Assembly: GCA_031216915.1 (NCBI GenBank)
Contig: CM062296.1
Coordinates: forward strand, 147,609,340 to 147,673,339
Direction of reading: 5' to 3'
DNA from: Pictodentalium vernedei
Taxonomy: Eukaryota; Mollusca; Scaphopoda; Dentaliida; Dentaliidae
DNA length: 64,000 nt
Below the pieces are notes generated by a model. The model made no database searches. It was not told the DNA's origin and saw nothing but the letters and a program-made list of their open reading frames with translations. Made by a program: the position numbers and the translations under genes. Positions within the stretch are counted from its first letter, which is position 1; every line of letters begins with the position of its first letter. Positions 37,085-49,384 of this stretch are shown in pieces.

Positions 37085-37253
37085 CAATAGAATTAGTGGG
37101 ACCACAAAAGCGTGTCCAAGGTGGTTTGCTGGGTCAATTTGTGTTTGTCGCTGGACTACTTGTTTTAAACTTCGTCGCCTATTTTGTGAGAGACTGGAGA
37201 AAACTAAGCCTATTTTGTGTATGTCCGTCTATACTACAACTCTCTTACTGGTG
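37085..37253 (+). CDS. SLC22-type transporter, exon C (right arm)
   Basis: The exon encodes IELVGPQKRV, a TM5-like segment (LLGQFVFVAGLLVLNFVAYF), the conserved RDWRKL and the TM6 end LSYWW. ELVGP-x-KR and RDWR-xL are typical of SLC22 transporters between TM4 and TM6. The acceptor is GTCATTTCAG and the donor GTAAGT. The two-base start completes the Ser codon opened by exon B, and the final TG is completed by the first base of exon D. All 169 nt are open in the correct frame. The left-arm copy gives the same protein. Intron C-D is about 9 kb and full of mobile elements. Confidence 0.88.
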
Positions 37254-37768
37254 GTAAGTAGATTTCTGTGAATATTACGAAAGAGTTTGTCACGTGCCAG
37301 TGTCTTTGTATGCTCATTTTCCATCCAATTCTGAAACATACAACTATACAGCTTCCACGCACGGGTTATGGGAGTGGCAGGTCCCCTTGTGAATTCGTCT
37401 GTTCATTTCGTCCCTTGAGTGGAACAAGCCGCCATCTACAATGCTTCAGTATTGCAGATGCTGACTTGTTGCACTGAACATGGCGATTTTTTTCACTAAA
37501 TCCTTGTTTGTTACCATTTCCATGAACCATGAACGCGGGTAACGTTCCAATGACCATTTCGAAGTTATGGATTCAAAGACTTTAAAGTGTGAATTTGACG
37601 TCGCTCTGTCGTCGTAAATGACATAAGTTCTAACCACATCTGCGTCGTCTGCGTTTTGTCCTTCTGTTGGACTTTTCATCTCGGTGTACATCAATTTTTG
37701 CGTAAAGAAAAATTGGTAGTGGACAAGCAGACGATTTAAAGAGGAAAAGCTTTGAAGCGAGGCTCGAT

Positions 37769-37814
37769 AATAATTTAATCCAACAGCTTGATAGAGCTGT
37801 TGGATTAAATTATT
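37769..37814. repeat. Perfect hairpin with 20-bp arms (right arm)
   Basis: Mirror of 13885-13930. Confidence 0.9.
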
Positions 37815-38043
37815 GCTGAACTCCCAACATACCGGGATGGTTTCGCCCATTTCGCCATTGACAGTGTTAACTAAAATGACACCATCCAGGGCACCAGTGT
37901 TGAATAGGTTAATCTCAACTATGTGGAAGCAGCACTGTGGTCCTTTATGCTAGGGCGTACTCCACTCCGGTGGTACATAATATTATTACGCCTCCAAACG
38001 ATGCCAACACAGTTTGTGTATTATAGTACGTCGAATATCCCGA

Positions 38044-38269
38044 TAATTACTAACAGCTGCTCGGAGGTTCAGGTAACCCAGCTTCCCAGCCCGTAAAACT
38101 GTCCATTCGGGCTACAGCGGTGAGGTGCCCTGCCCGAAAGCAATGCGCACATAACGAGGGTTGGGATCGAATGTACGACCTTTCGATCTGATGTCTAAAG
38201 TTCTCAACAAGGAGACAGCTGAATGTTGAAAGTAATAGAACATTACGCCACCCTCTGGTGATGAAAACC
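38044..38269 (-). mobile_element. tRNA-derived SINE remnant (right arm)
   Basis: Mirror of 13430-13655. Confidence 0.6.
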
Positions 38270-39258
38270 TTACTCACAACTTCGAATAGACTGACTGGTC
38301 AAGTATAACATTCCGGTACTTTCTTATTCCATGTCCAACCTCTTATCGACCATTTTCAATATGATTTGCCTAAATATTCGGATAATTATTTATTGGAAAG
38401 TAAGATAAGCCCTGTTCACATGAATAGATTTGCATACGCGTGTATAAAAAATTAAAATAAATTGCGCATAGTATGTAAAAGCAACATTTTACTACACATT
38501 CTCGTGTAGTTAAGCAGAAAGAGTACGCTTTCCAGTATCTATCGGGCATTACACTAACACCTCATGGATTTGGTCCCGATTTGGCTTTCATAATGGAAAT
38601 ACTGGCTCATTACACTGTGGGAATAGACGCAATGGCCCTTATCATAAACAACTATTTTCACCCCTAGAAGTAATCATGCACGAAACTCAGAGTAATGCGA
38701 AGCTCAAAATTGTATTGTAAGACTCTATGGAGAAAATAATTAAGTTTACATTTTTAAAAAGTAATTATTACATTTGGAATAGCCATACATCAATTCATGA
38801 AGTCCACTACAAATGTGTATCAATGAGGTATTATTTAAATTGCTAGTATGATGTTTTTGGAACTTCAATTTTAACTTGGAGTTTAACACTCTTCATCTGG
38901 AGAACTCCCTATAAAATGATTAAAAACGGCTTACAAAGGATTCTTTGAAGTGAAATTATTATATCTGCGATCATTGTAAAAGGAAGCTGTACATCATTTC
39001 AGAACAAAGAAAGACTGAGTTGTGTAAATTGAAAGGAAAATACAAAATATGTATTTATCTTCCTGCATTAATTTCACATTTCACAAAAAGGGTGTTTTTT
39101 TTAATCTCCGCGGAGATTTTCAGAAATATGTGTTGGGTTAGCGCCCCGACAACAAAGTAATTAACACTGCTATTCAGTATTGGCGTGATTCAGCTTAATT
39201 GGTTGTTTCACCTCTCAGCAGAGACAACTCCAAAATAAATCACCAAAAATAGTACAGA

Positions 39259-39945
39259 ATGTCCTATCAGTATTTCCGTGGTCGTTGGATTAATAAATGG
39301 GAAGCCAAGTATATTATGATCGGCGGAGACTGTAAAGTCCCTAGAAACTATCAAATGGACACAATAAAATATAAACACAAAAGTAATACAAAATCTGATG
39401 AACGAATCTCCCACTTTATGGAAACTTTAGATTTACATGATGTTTGGAGAGTGGAAATCACAGACCAACGTCGTTACACATTAAGGGGACCTGGAAATAG
39501 ACTACTTCATTGCATCTTCGGATCTCCAATTAACTGGTTGAGAGCTACATTATTTCTAGTGGTCTGAATGTGTTCATCAAAATTTGCTTTATTATTGAAG
39601 AGTGTACCTAGGCATGCTTCGCTAATTTGTAATTAAACAAATTTATATAAACAAAATATATTTGTGTTTGACTGAATATGAAACATGTGCAAGGGACGTC
39701 GGCTCTTGCTCTGGTACCCTCATTTTTCAAAGCTCTCATTTTGGCTTCTAGTGCACAACCAATTAAACGAAGAAATGGTAAATATATACCTTCGATATTG
39801 GTTCGATCACACTGCAGTGAGCATACCTTTCTCCTTCATTGACCAGAAAAGAGGGGAACGAGTCTGGAAAGAACGTCTTTTGAGTGATCCAGAATACATA
39901 GCACTTGTTAAAACAACCATAACGCTAACAGAACAACAACAACAA
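39259..39945 (+). pseudogene. LINE endonuclease fragment, split by a repeat (right arm)
   Basis: Mirror of 11755-12441 with two or three amino-acid differences (for example Gly to Glu after the TKSD word). The nested repeat lies at about 39535-39685. Confidence 0.78.
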
Positions 39946-39952
39946 CAGCAAC

Positions 39953-39997
<45 letters not shown>

Positions 39998-40002
39998 AAG
40001 AT

Positions 40003-42933
40003 CAAATTTGATTGAAATCATACAGTCTGTTTGTGGGCTATGTTGAAAAATGGTGAAATTTTGATCGTTTTGGCAGAAAATTTTGAAAACAAGCATCTTC
40101 ACAGATATCATGATACCTCATTTCACTAGATTTCATGCCATTACATATGTATGCCAAATTTGGGTGAAATCATAAGCCTGTTTTTAAGCAGTGCATCAGT
40201 CAAAATTCAGTGAGAGAAAAAAAAATCTAGAAAATCGTAATTTGTTGGACAAATTACGGGCATTACCAACTTTTTAATGTGAAAAAAGCACTCTGTATTG
40301 TACACGAAACTATAAATCTTTTTTATTATATTTTCACCTGATAACAAGAGCTTTGTAAAGAAGAAAGCTCCCTTGGTGCCTGGCAGAGAGAATCGTGACA
40401 AGTTAAAGGCTACAGGTGGACAACAGAAACAGAGATCCAGCAAATAATTAGGGAGAGCAGAGAAGCGAGGTATCCATTGGAAGCCAACTTTAAAAACAAT
40501 GCGATACTGAATTTATTCTTCTTTAAATACCAATAATAATTTATTCTTTGCCATCCTGTCTGTTTGTGAATGTGTGGGACATGCCAACAGAAGAGGGTAT
40601 GCTTCCCACTCTGACGATTTCACAATATTTCCAAGATATCTGATTCAGATAAGATGAAATACATGTAATAGAAATTAAAAAGTACTCGTTCTAGTGACTG
40701 ACTGGGATACTGGGATGTGTGTTTAGATTTTTAGACTTTTGAAAAATGGTGTGGCAGAAAACTTTGAAAACAAGCGTCTTCACGAATGTACACCATTTCA
40801 CTAGATTTTGTGTCATTTTATGTTTGCCAAATTTGTTTGAAATCGTACAGCTTGTTTTTGAGCTATGTTGAAAGGTGGTGAAATTTTGATGGTTTTGGCA
40901 GAAAATTTTGAAAATAAGTGTTTTCACAGACATGACGATACCTCATTTCACAAGATTTTAGGACAGTACATAAGTATTCCAAATGTGGTTGAAATCGTAA
41001 GCCAGTTTTTGAGCTGCAAAAGTTAGGGAGGAAAAAAATAAATACAAATTAGAAAAAAAAGTAATGAAGAAAAATTTTGAAAAAGAAAAATATCAAGAGC
41101 GTTTCCTATACAGGGTTTTAGAAGGCCTAAAAAAAAATAATGAAGAAAAAGTTTTGAAAAAAAAATAACAAAAGTCTTTCCCAAACAGAGTTTGGGAAAG
41201 CCTAAAAAGGCAAACAGTAACTGTCTTCAGCAGTCATTGTTGCATCTATCCATACCATATCAATTATTACAACAACCTTGGAATTAGAGAAATTTGCCAT
41301 TTAAGTTGGTCAAGTTTGAAGAAAAAATACTATATCATGTCCTTTTTTGGCCAAAGGGGGTTGATTTTGAAATATTTGTCTGTTGATTTTGGTGTATCAT
41401 ATTATGCTCTAAATTTGGGAAAATTTGTGCTAAATAACTGTAAACAATTTTGAGACTTATGAAAAATCGTAAACATTTTATGTTTTTTGCAGAATATTTT
41501 GACAATAAGCATTTTCGCAAATATCAGGATACCCCATTTCACTTTCCATAGACCTGCCATCAATCACATCTTGAGCTTCTGATAAGAGACATAGAGGAAT
41601 CTTGAATCTTGGTATTCGAAGAATATGTATAATTTGAAGGTACTCCAATTCAAGGCCTGACAACTGGCTGAGGTTTAAAACTTTGAATAAAACATATAAC
41701 AGCGCAATTAATCTTGGATGAATGCCCCATCTTCTCATTGGAAACGTGCTGAGAAATCGCATGTAAATGTCGGCGAAAATAACAATTATTCCGACAGCAT
41801 CCTTATGGTAAGTCTCAAATTTGCCAAGGATTAAACTTTTAATATTAACATATAAAACAAAGGTGGCATACTTTGACTGCTGCATGCAGCCATTGAAAAC
41901 ACTCAGCGATCAATCAATTTGAAATGGAGTAATTTGCGACTTAAACTTACCAAATTTTGAAAAAAATGGGAGTTGTTTTGGATTGTATCTACTTTTATGT
42001 TACCAGAATGGGCATACGGTTAAAGTTTACAACCAAACTTACATAGCAAGTACACTCGGTAGTCAATTGTGAATACGGGCGTTCAAAGTGTGTGAAATTA
42101 ACCCTTTCGAAAATGATAGAAAAGAGCAACCAAAGTTTTCTAATTCTGACATTTTTAAAGGGTACTTTTATTCTCACCCTCATTGTCCTTGTATGTTAAA
42201 TCTAGGATTAAAAAGTAAACAGTGACTTTCTTCAGCACTAATTGTTGCATCTATCCATACCAAAGAAATTGTTACAACAGCCTTACCATTAGAGAAATTT
42301 GCCTTTGAAGTTGGCCAGTTTTGAAGAAAAAATGTTGTATTTTTGGCCAATAGGGGTTTATTTTGAAATGTTTGTGTGGTGATTTTGGTATATCATATTA
42401 TGCTCTAAATGTTTGGAAATCTGAGTTAAATAACTGTCAACAATATTTAGACTTTTGAGAAATGGTGAAATTTTGATAGTTTGGCAGAGGATTTTTAAAA
42501 TACGCTTTTTCACGATTATGGCGATATCTCATTTCACTAGACGTTATGCCATTACATAAGTATACTGTCATTGGTTGGAATCGTAGAACTTGTTTTTGAG
42601 CTATGTTGAAAAGTGGTAAAATTTTGAAGGTTTTGGCAGAATATTTTGAAAATAAACATTTTCACAGATATGGCAGTACCTTATTTCACTAGATTGTATG
42701 ACAATATATAAGTATGCCAAATGTGGTTGAAATCGTGCAGGTTGTTTTTGCACTGTGCAAATGACAACATTCAAGGAGGAAAAAAATATAAAAAAAGAAA
42801 TAATGAAGAAAAATGTTTGAAAAAGTAGAATAACAAGAATCTTTTCCAAACTGGTTTGAGAAAGCCTTAAAAAAGAAAATTATGAAGAAGAATTTTTGAA
42901 AAAGAATAACAAGAGTCTTTCCCGAACTGGGTT
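40003..42933 (-). repeat. Cluster of diverged repeat units of about 150 bp (right arm)
   Basis: Mirror of 8770-11700 with scattered single-base differences. Confidence 0.75.
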
Positions 42934-42944
42934 TGGGAAAGACT

Positions 42945-42982
42945 AATAATAGTAATAATAATAATAATAATAATTATTATTA

Positions 42983-43051
<69 letters not shown>
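42945..43051. repeat. ATA/ATT microsatellite (right arm)
   Basis: Mirror of 8664-8757, expanded by 12 bp. Confidence 0.95.
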
Positions 43052-43053
<2 letters not shown>

Positions 43054-44154
43054 GTAATTTGATAGAAGCACCAATCAACTGTTCTTGGAAACAATTTAGC
43101 TGATGGTCCGTGGTAAAACAACATCATACTGTACTCGTAAAAAACAAAAAATCGGAAATCAAGGAGAAGAAAACGGAAAATGAATTAGAAGAGCAAATTG
43201 CGAAATAAGACCACGGCGACTTTACAATATCTCAAGATGTTGAAACTCTTGACAATAAGTTAAAGAAATCAGGGAACAGAAGATAGAACGTATGATTTTG
43301 AGGGAAATATCCAAATGGAAAGTTGAAGGCAGAAACTGACAAAATATTTTTGTAATCTTGAAAAGAGACATTTTACGAAAAAGTTGATCGTGATGATAAT
43401 CAAATAAATAGATCTGAAGTATTGACTTCAACAAAATCATAGCAAAACAAAGAGTTTTTCATAAAAACCTCTACTCCCTAAAATCATCCCCATCTGACGA
43501 AATTGAAGAAAATGAACAAGGCTATACTTTCTCAAGGAAGACGAGCGCAATTCGCTCGGAGGTTTTCTATCGAGTTGTGAATACTTACGCCACTAAAGTG
43601 AATGAAAAGTAACAAAAGTCCAGGTTCGTACGGTTTTACTGCTGAGTTTTGCAGTTTGTTTTTAAATATATAGGTACATTTCTTATTAAAGCCTCAAACC
43701 GTGGTTATAACATCCAAGAACTTTACATTTTCAAAGAGGGGATATCTTCACATGTATTCTAAAATCCAATAAATACAAAATATATACACAAAAGTGGATC
43801 TCAAAATCGCTGATCAATGTTGATGTAAAGATAGGATCCAGTGCTATTGCCAAAACGTATAAAAAACTATTGCCAACACGTATATCAGAGACCCAACTTG
43901 GGTTTATAAAACCAAGATACACTGGTAAATCAACCCACCTGCCATCAGCTTAATTAACGAATGTGAATGCACAATTCTCTAGAAATGCTTGTTTTATTAG
44001 AGTTCAAAAAATCTTTGACCTCTTTAGAATGGCCTTTTATCGAAAAAACGTATTATCCGTTTTAAAACCTCACCCTATAGTATAACATGGTTCGAAACCT
44101 TTTACATAAATATCCACTGCTTCTTTGTAAATAATGGTCATTATTCGGGAAATG

Positions 44155-44720
44155 TTGTCACAACAATGTGTTAGACAGGGCGATCCCTTGTCGTCTTACC
44201 TGTTCAATAAAAGTGCCATGATTTCTAGCGCTGCGTAACAAATTAGCCCCGATATTCGAGGAAAAAACTTTAACCAATCCGAATACCTGATCACTCAATA
44301 CTATGACGACCTATCGCTTCTCCCGAATGGAGAGGAACGCTTTTCAAACACAGCTCTGAACAGCATCATCTCATACGCGAAAATTTCTGGTCTCAGAATA
44401 AACTGTGACAAAACGCAGATGATACGGAATGGGTTGAAGGGGTGTTATGGCGAAGAAATGTGCTCAAAGGTAGACTCAATTGGAACCATATAAACTCTTT
44501 CACAATGCTGGGAATTGAGTTTAATTTTCTCAATGCAAATTACGTCATAAAAAAATCCAATCATTATTTTTTGAATTTCTCTTCTCCAGTAAAAAACAGA
44601 AAAAAATAAATTGAAACGTGATAATCAACACAGTAGAAGTGGTGGCATTAATTTGCCTCACATAAATAGTTACAGCCATGCCATGCAGCCTAATCTTATA
44701 CGACTTTGAAGCTTCAGGGG
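44155..44720 (+). pseudogene. LINE reverse transcriptase fragment (right arm)
   Basis: Mirror copy of 6995-7560, with RQGDPLS, YYDD and GLRINCDKTQ in order and an in-frame stop after the SAA block. One small difference from the left copy lies just after the YYDD motif (GAGAGGAAC against GAGAGGGAC). Confidence 0.8.
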
Positions 44721-44844
44721 TGAATGCTATTGTCGTTATTAAAAGTAGCAAAATGAAACTTGTTTTTTTTATGGCAAACCAATTTGATGTAATTTGTTCA
44801 CAGATAATCTATCATTTAATTATTGAGAGCTAGATTATTTTTAG

Positions 44845-45177
44845 TGGACTGAATTTGTTTTTTTAAAATTTGTTTCATTATAAATTATTGGAGATTGCCG
44901 AGAGGCCTCTCCAATAACTTGAAATAAAATAAATTTATGTAAACAAAATAGCATTTGCATTTCACGGAATGGAGAGGAAAGCTTTCCAAACACAGCCCGA
45001 ACAGCATCGTCTCATATGCGTAAATTTCTGTTCCCAAAGGCACTCTCCAATAATTTGTAATAAAACAAATTTATGTAAACACAATATAATTTACATTTGA
45101 CGGAATATGAAGCAAGTGCACGACAAATGTTGGCTTTTGCTCTAGGACTCTCAGCATTTGAAAGCCCTGATTGCGGC
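44845..45177 (+). repeat. Dispersed repeat inserted in LINE remnant (right arm)
   Basis: Mirror of 6540-6870. Confidence 0.6.
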
Positions 45178-46297
45178 TTCTAGCATTAAACCAGCTAATA
45201 ATATATATCAGTATCGCACCTACCAACACTAAATGTCCACTTTGACTACTTGTTTTGCGAATGTGCTTTTACAATAATTTGCAAGTTTTCATTCTTCTCA
45301 GGAAAAAATTAGTAAATCGCATCTTCTAGTCTTTTATGTTAATGGAAAAGCAGTGTATGTATTGTATGCCTCAATGTGAACACTGTTGATATGATGCCCA
45401 GCAAAACGTTACAGAAAATCAAAATATGGTGAAAACAAATAGGAGACAGCCCAAGTGAGACTCCAATTTTGTTGTGAGGTGTGACAAATGAACTTTCCGG
45501 GGTGCGTACAGTTAAAACTAGAAGGCCTCTCACGAACTGGGCGGTTATCTAGGCTTAACTGGGCATAGGAATTGTGCGCAATTACCATATCGAATGGCAC
45601 CCAAAGCATGGCAGCTTCTCCTGGATACTCATAACAAACACAAGCAATGTTCCTGCCAATGGACCTCTGGGTTACCCGGTGGTCCATTGGCTGAAACATT
45701 GCTTGTGCACAGGCCATATGTACAGAATTTGATAGCCTTACTATGGTCATAATGCGTAGATTAATGCGCAGATCGACGTGCTATTTGTGCGCATTTTATG
45801 ACAGGACTTCTAGTTTTAACTGTAGTTCACAACGCACCAAATCACCCCAATACATGTGCAGTGAAAGCGTTCGCCCGCCTCAAAATCGAAAGCTTGTTAT
45901 TTGAATAAGCTAACACGTTTCTAAAAAAACTCAGTTAGGCCCAAAATGGATGGGCCGGATGTAAAGTTACATTGTGAAAAAAAACAGTGCTGGTTAGTAT
46001 CAGAGCTCATAACTTTATTAGCCTTTGTCCGTGGTGAAACATAGATAACTTTACATGTTGGCTTTCGAACATACACTCAAGTATGATCAATTCATCATTG
46101 ACATTTAAGGTTATGACGCTTTAACTTATTTTCAAGAGTTTCAGCATATTGAGATATTGATTCAACTTATGTTGATGCGTGTGTCTCTATGTTTCACCAA
46201 TGATTAAGGCTAATAAAGCCGAAAGCTATGGTATTAACGAGTACTGTTTTTGGTAATGTAACGAGTTTCTCTTTTTGTGTTTGAAAATGTGTTACAG

Positions 46298-46504
46298 GAT
46301 ATTGCCTGAATCTCCGAGATGGGCAGCCAAAAAAGGCAGAGTGAACGAAGCTACCACAGTACTGAAAAAGATTGCAAGAGTCAATGGAAAGGCAAACATC
46401 GATCTTCCTCACATCGCTAAAGACAAGATTTTCAGTGGACGGTTGGTAGATATTTTCACATCTAGAGTGCTTCTTGTACGGATGTTACTAGTCGACTATA
46501 TCTG
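46298..46504 (+). CDS. SLC22-type transporter, exon D (right arm)
   Basis: The exon encodes the cytoplasmic loop after TM6 of an organic cation/anion transporter: ILPESPRW, then KKGRVNEATTVLKKIARVNG, ending before TM7. LPESPRW and ESPRW-(x)n-KGR-x2-EA-x2-VL-x2-IA are signatures of the SLC22 branch of the major facilitator superfamily. It is preceded by a pyrimidine-rich stretch and GTTACAG, and followed by GTAAGT. The first base completes a Trp codon begun in exon C, giving YWW-ILPESPRW across the junction. SLC22 proteins carry organic ions across the plasma membrane. The frame is intact. Downstream exons (TM7-12) are absent because the arm ends at 47619. Confidence 0.88.
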
Positions 46505-47619
46505 GTAAGTTCTACAATTCCATCTCAGTGAAAAAATAATTAATATCAGAAATGTTGTTAATCCCTTGAACAAATGTGCTCGCTTTTCCGGCACACGACA
46601 TGATATGTCATAATTTCAGTGGGTAGAATGGTTGCTAAGTGAGTGTGTGGGCAAGACAAATCGATATGTGCATCGAGCAGCCTCAAGGCTGCACATTTAA
46701 AATATGAATTAGTCTGCCTCCACATAATGACTGTGAACTCTTCCAATTATTGCCTTTCAACAGACATGGAAGATACCACTAACCTTCAAGGGTTAAGAAG
46801 ATAAAGATATTGGGAATACAGATATGATGATTAAATTCTCAGCTGGCCTATTTTAGTAGTTATCTCCAAACCTTGTACGAGTTAAAACTTCTACTCGAAG
46901 CTAAATCAATCAATTATTGGTGAAATGGAACAGTCATAATAATTGGAATAATAAAAATAGAAACTACAATAAAAGAATTAAAAATTAAGAAACAATAAAA
47001 GAATAATAATAAAAATATAACAAAAATAAAAAATGAAAAACTATTTTAAAAAATTAAAAAGTACGAAAGGAAGCGCATGTAAAATATTCAACCCATGTGT
47101 TTTTAACCTACCACGCCCTTTTTACCATAAATAACGGACCAAAATATATCCTAACATATGAGAAACGTTTCATAACATTTATACGTTGTAATTCCATCAC
47201 ACGATTCATTATTGGGAAGAGACCTGGGCTCTTTCCAGCAGTTAATCAAATGGTAGAGTTAATCTCCGCACGGCGTAACTTGCATAACACATGATAAAAT
47301 GCTCGATTATGAACGAGATGGACTGGATAGTAGTTTAAAAAAGAGATAATTAAATGTTGGCTATTTTCAAACATTTACATGTCCATGCGTTCACGGTAAA
47401 AAACATTCATTAATACTAGAGAACTGTAATTTACTGTACAAATTACGGGCTTTCCCAACTGTTTAACGTGAAAACGCAGACTGTATTGTACGCGATACAT
47501 TCAATCATTTTGATTATCTTTACTCTTCATTTTTGAGGCACTGGCATGATAAGTCTTTTTGTTTTACGTTTGGTGGGTGAAGAAAATGCCCACATGTTTG
47601 ATAACAGCGTGTCGTAACG

Positions 47620-48150
47620 TGGAAATATTTTCCTAAGAACGACATATTAACCTTTTCTATACAAGCTTTAACGGATTCGTACAATGACACGTAACACCGT
47701 AGTATTGGTATGGCACCGTCCGACGTTGCTTACAGCGTCCAATAACGTATATGGCAAAGGCTTTATGGTGATCCTGTCGTGACCCGAACGCGTTATAAAA
47801 TTGAGGATCGTGTTAGGATAAGCAAAGTTGAGCGCACATTTTAAAAAGGATAATCGCCAAACTGGACACATGATTTGTTTACCATCGCCGAAATAATACT
47901 CGGATATCCAGTCACATACAAGTTAAGGGATGATAACGGCGTGTTACTAGAGGGTGGTTTGTACGAGGAAGAAATTCAACAGGTAGCCGAGAAACCCACT
48001 TACAAAATAAAAAATGTTATCAAAACGCGTGGATGAGGAAAACGAAACGACCTACTACTAAAATGTTTGGGTTATCCGACATCGTTCAACTCGTAGATCA
48101 CACAAAATCAGATTGTCCAATAAAAGGAGAGGGGTCGGCGTAAAATTGTC
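47620..48150 (+). pseudogene. Polinton integrase C-terminal part with chromodomain (copy 1)
   Basis: The sequence corresponds to the end of the retroviral-type integrase in copy 2 and the following C-terminal region. After 47880 the frames show a GYP-TYKLRDDNG-like stretch, GGLYEEEIQQV, and a chromodomain-like block (YKIKNVIKTRG, then LGYPTSFNS). Polinton integrases characteristically end in a chromodomain that is thought to guide integration. There are several frame breaks. The 5' part, with the catalytic core, is missing because the giant palindrome ends at 47619. Confidence 0.75.
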
Positions 48151-48156
48151 ATTATT

Positions 48157-48640
48157 ATGGAAGACGCGATTAGTAACAGATCGTGGTATTTGAGTGGGAG
48201 TAAAGTACCGAGAAGTGAAATAACGTATTTTGTACAAGTGATTATTTTATACACGATCATAATCACAAGTATTCACCCCCATTGCCCACGTGGGGGCACG
48301 GTGACGCTGTGTACTAAAGCGTACTGCACGTCGATGGTGCACCTGTCTTCAACCAATGCTAACCCTGCTTGTGTGGAGTTGGTATGTTGGGAGCTGACAG
48401 TTGCTCGCCGTTGCTCGGTGGTTCTCTCCGGGTACTCGGGCTTCCTCCACCCGTAAAACTGTCACAGTCATGGTTAGCCATTGTGCAGAAATATGTGACC
48501 TTAAACACCAATAAATAAAAAAAATAAATAATAAATAAATCACAATTATAGCTAATTTAAGTTTGGAAACGAATAATCCACAATTGTGGGCAGCTTTGCT
48601 GAGCAGTGAGGGTAGGTTATTTACTCCCTAATCCCACTAT
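48157..48640 (+). pseudogene. Small Polinton membrane protein, split by a SINE (copy 1)
   Basis: An ATG at 48157 opens a short protein with one hydrophobic segment (FVQVIILYTIIITSI). The family's C-terminal NPQLWAALLS and GYLLPNP blocks lie beyond an inserted SINE at 48275-48540, the last in another frame. Small proteins of this shape with an LW-x-x-LLS and GYLLP-x-P ending occur in Polinton and adintovirus genomes. The role is unknown. Confidence 0.55.
48275..48540 (+). mobile_element. 5'-truncated SINE inserted in the Polinton copy
   Basis: The insert starts TTCACCCCCATTGCCC, contains GCGTACTGCACGTCGATGGTG and ends in an AATAAATAAA-rich tail. It is flanked by ATCACAAGTAT and ATCACAATTAT, a target duplication of about 11 bp. 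Copy 2 at 53870-53885 has the empty site. It shares its body with the SINE at 56098-56378. Confidence 0.85.
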
Positions 48641-48685
48641 CAAGAATAAAGACTGTTTTATTTACACTTACCCAGCAACAGTTCT

Positions 48686-49384
48686 ATGCGTGTGTTTCCG
48701 GACAACACTCTTACATCTTTTCGGACGCAATTGAGTCAACCCAGCAGTCTTGAAAGTGATTGGAAAGTCGTACTTACTGAAATTCAGTACCCCAATACGT
48801 GGTTTAATATTACGATATCCGAATGTTTTGTAAGTGTAAAGATCAAGGGAGAACAAAACAAGTTTATACAAAGAGCGGGGTGATATACAAAACCCACTGA
48901 TCTGTTACGAGAACTTGATATAGGTAGAGTAAATCTAGGCCTACCTCAGCCATATCCCTTCTGTTTAGAGTTTGACTGGGATACCATCACCCCAAAAATA
49001 GCCCTTATCATTAGAAATAAAGCTAAGGTGACACTGAGCCATTGTCTTCAAGATATATTCGGATTTGAACAGAATGCATATCATCAAGGGTGGCATACAG
49101 CTTATCGCGTGACAGACGTAAACATTGGGTTTTATTCTCTGTACGTGTATTGTGACTTGGTTCAAGAACAGATTGTCGGTGATTCTAGGGACCCACTTCT
49201 ACGTATTGTACCCGTAGAGGGTGAATATGGAACAGCAGTATCGCGAACCTTTGAAAATCAGTACTACCTACATCTGTCTCGGAAGAATTTTGGAACCGTT
49301 GAGGTATATGTAACAGACGACACCGGGGAAACTGTTCCATTTGAACGCGAAAAGTTGACAGTGACACTTCACTTTAAACAATGA
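48686..49384 (+). pseudogene. Polinton penton-like minor capsid protein (copy 1)
   Basis: The N-terminal frame (48686-48883) begins MRVFPDNTLTSFRTQL and contains DWKVVLTEIQYPNTW. After a frame break the protein resumes to 49384 with FGFEQNAYHQGW, VTDVNIGFYSLYVYCDLV, LRIVPVEGEYG and the conserved ending DDTGETVPFEREK. These are hallmarks of the single-jelly-roll minor capsid (penton) protein of Polintons and adintoviruses, which fills the capsid vertices. The stop codon overlaps the next gene's start (ATGA, 49381-49384). It is interrupted near 48880. Confidence 0.8.

Larger units (their letters stand above)
27469..47619 (-). repeat. Right arm of giant inverted repeat (20.2 kb)
   Basis: Inverted copy of 4097-25004, starting at TATTAACTTG (27469) and ending at GTCGTAACG (47619), where the sequence switches directly into Polinton integrase sequence. 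It lacks the 779-bp transposon of the left arm and carries an unusual short palindromic scar at that site (36466-36492). Confidence 0.97.
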
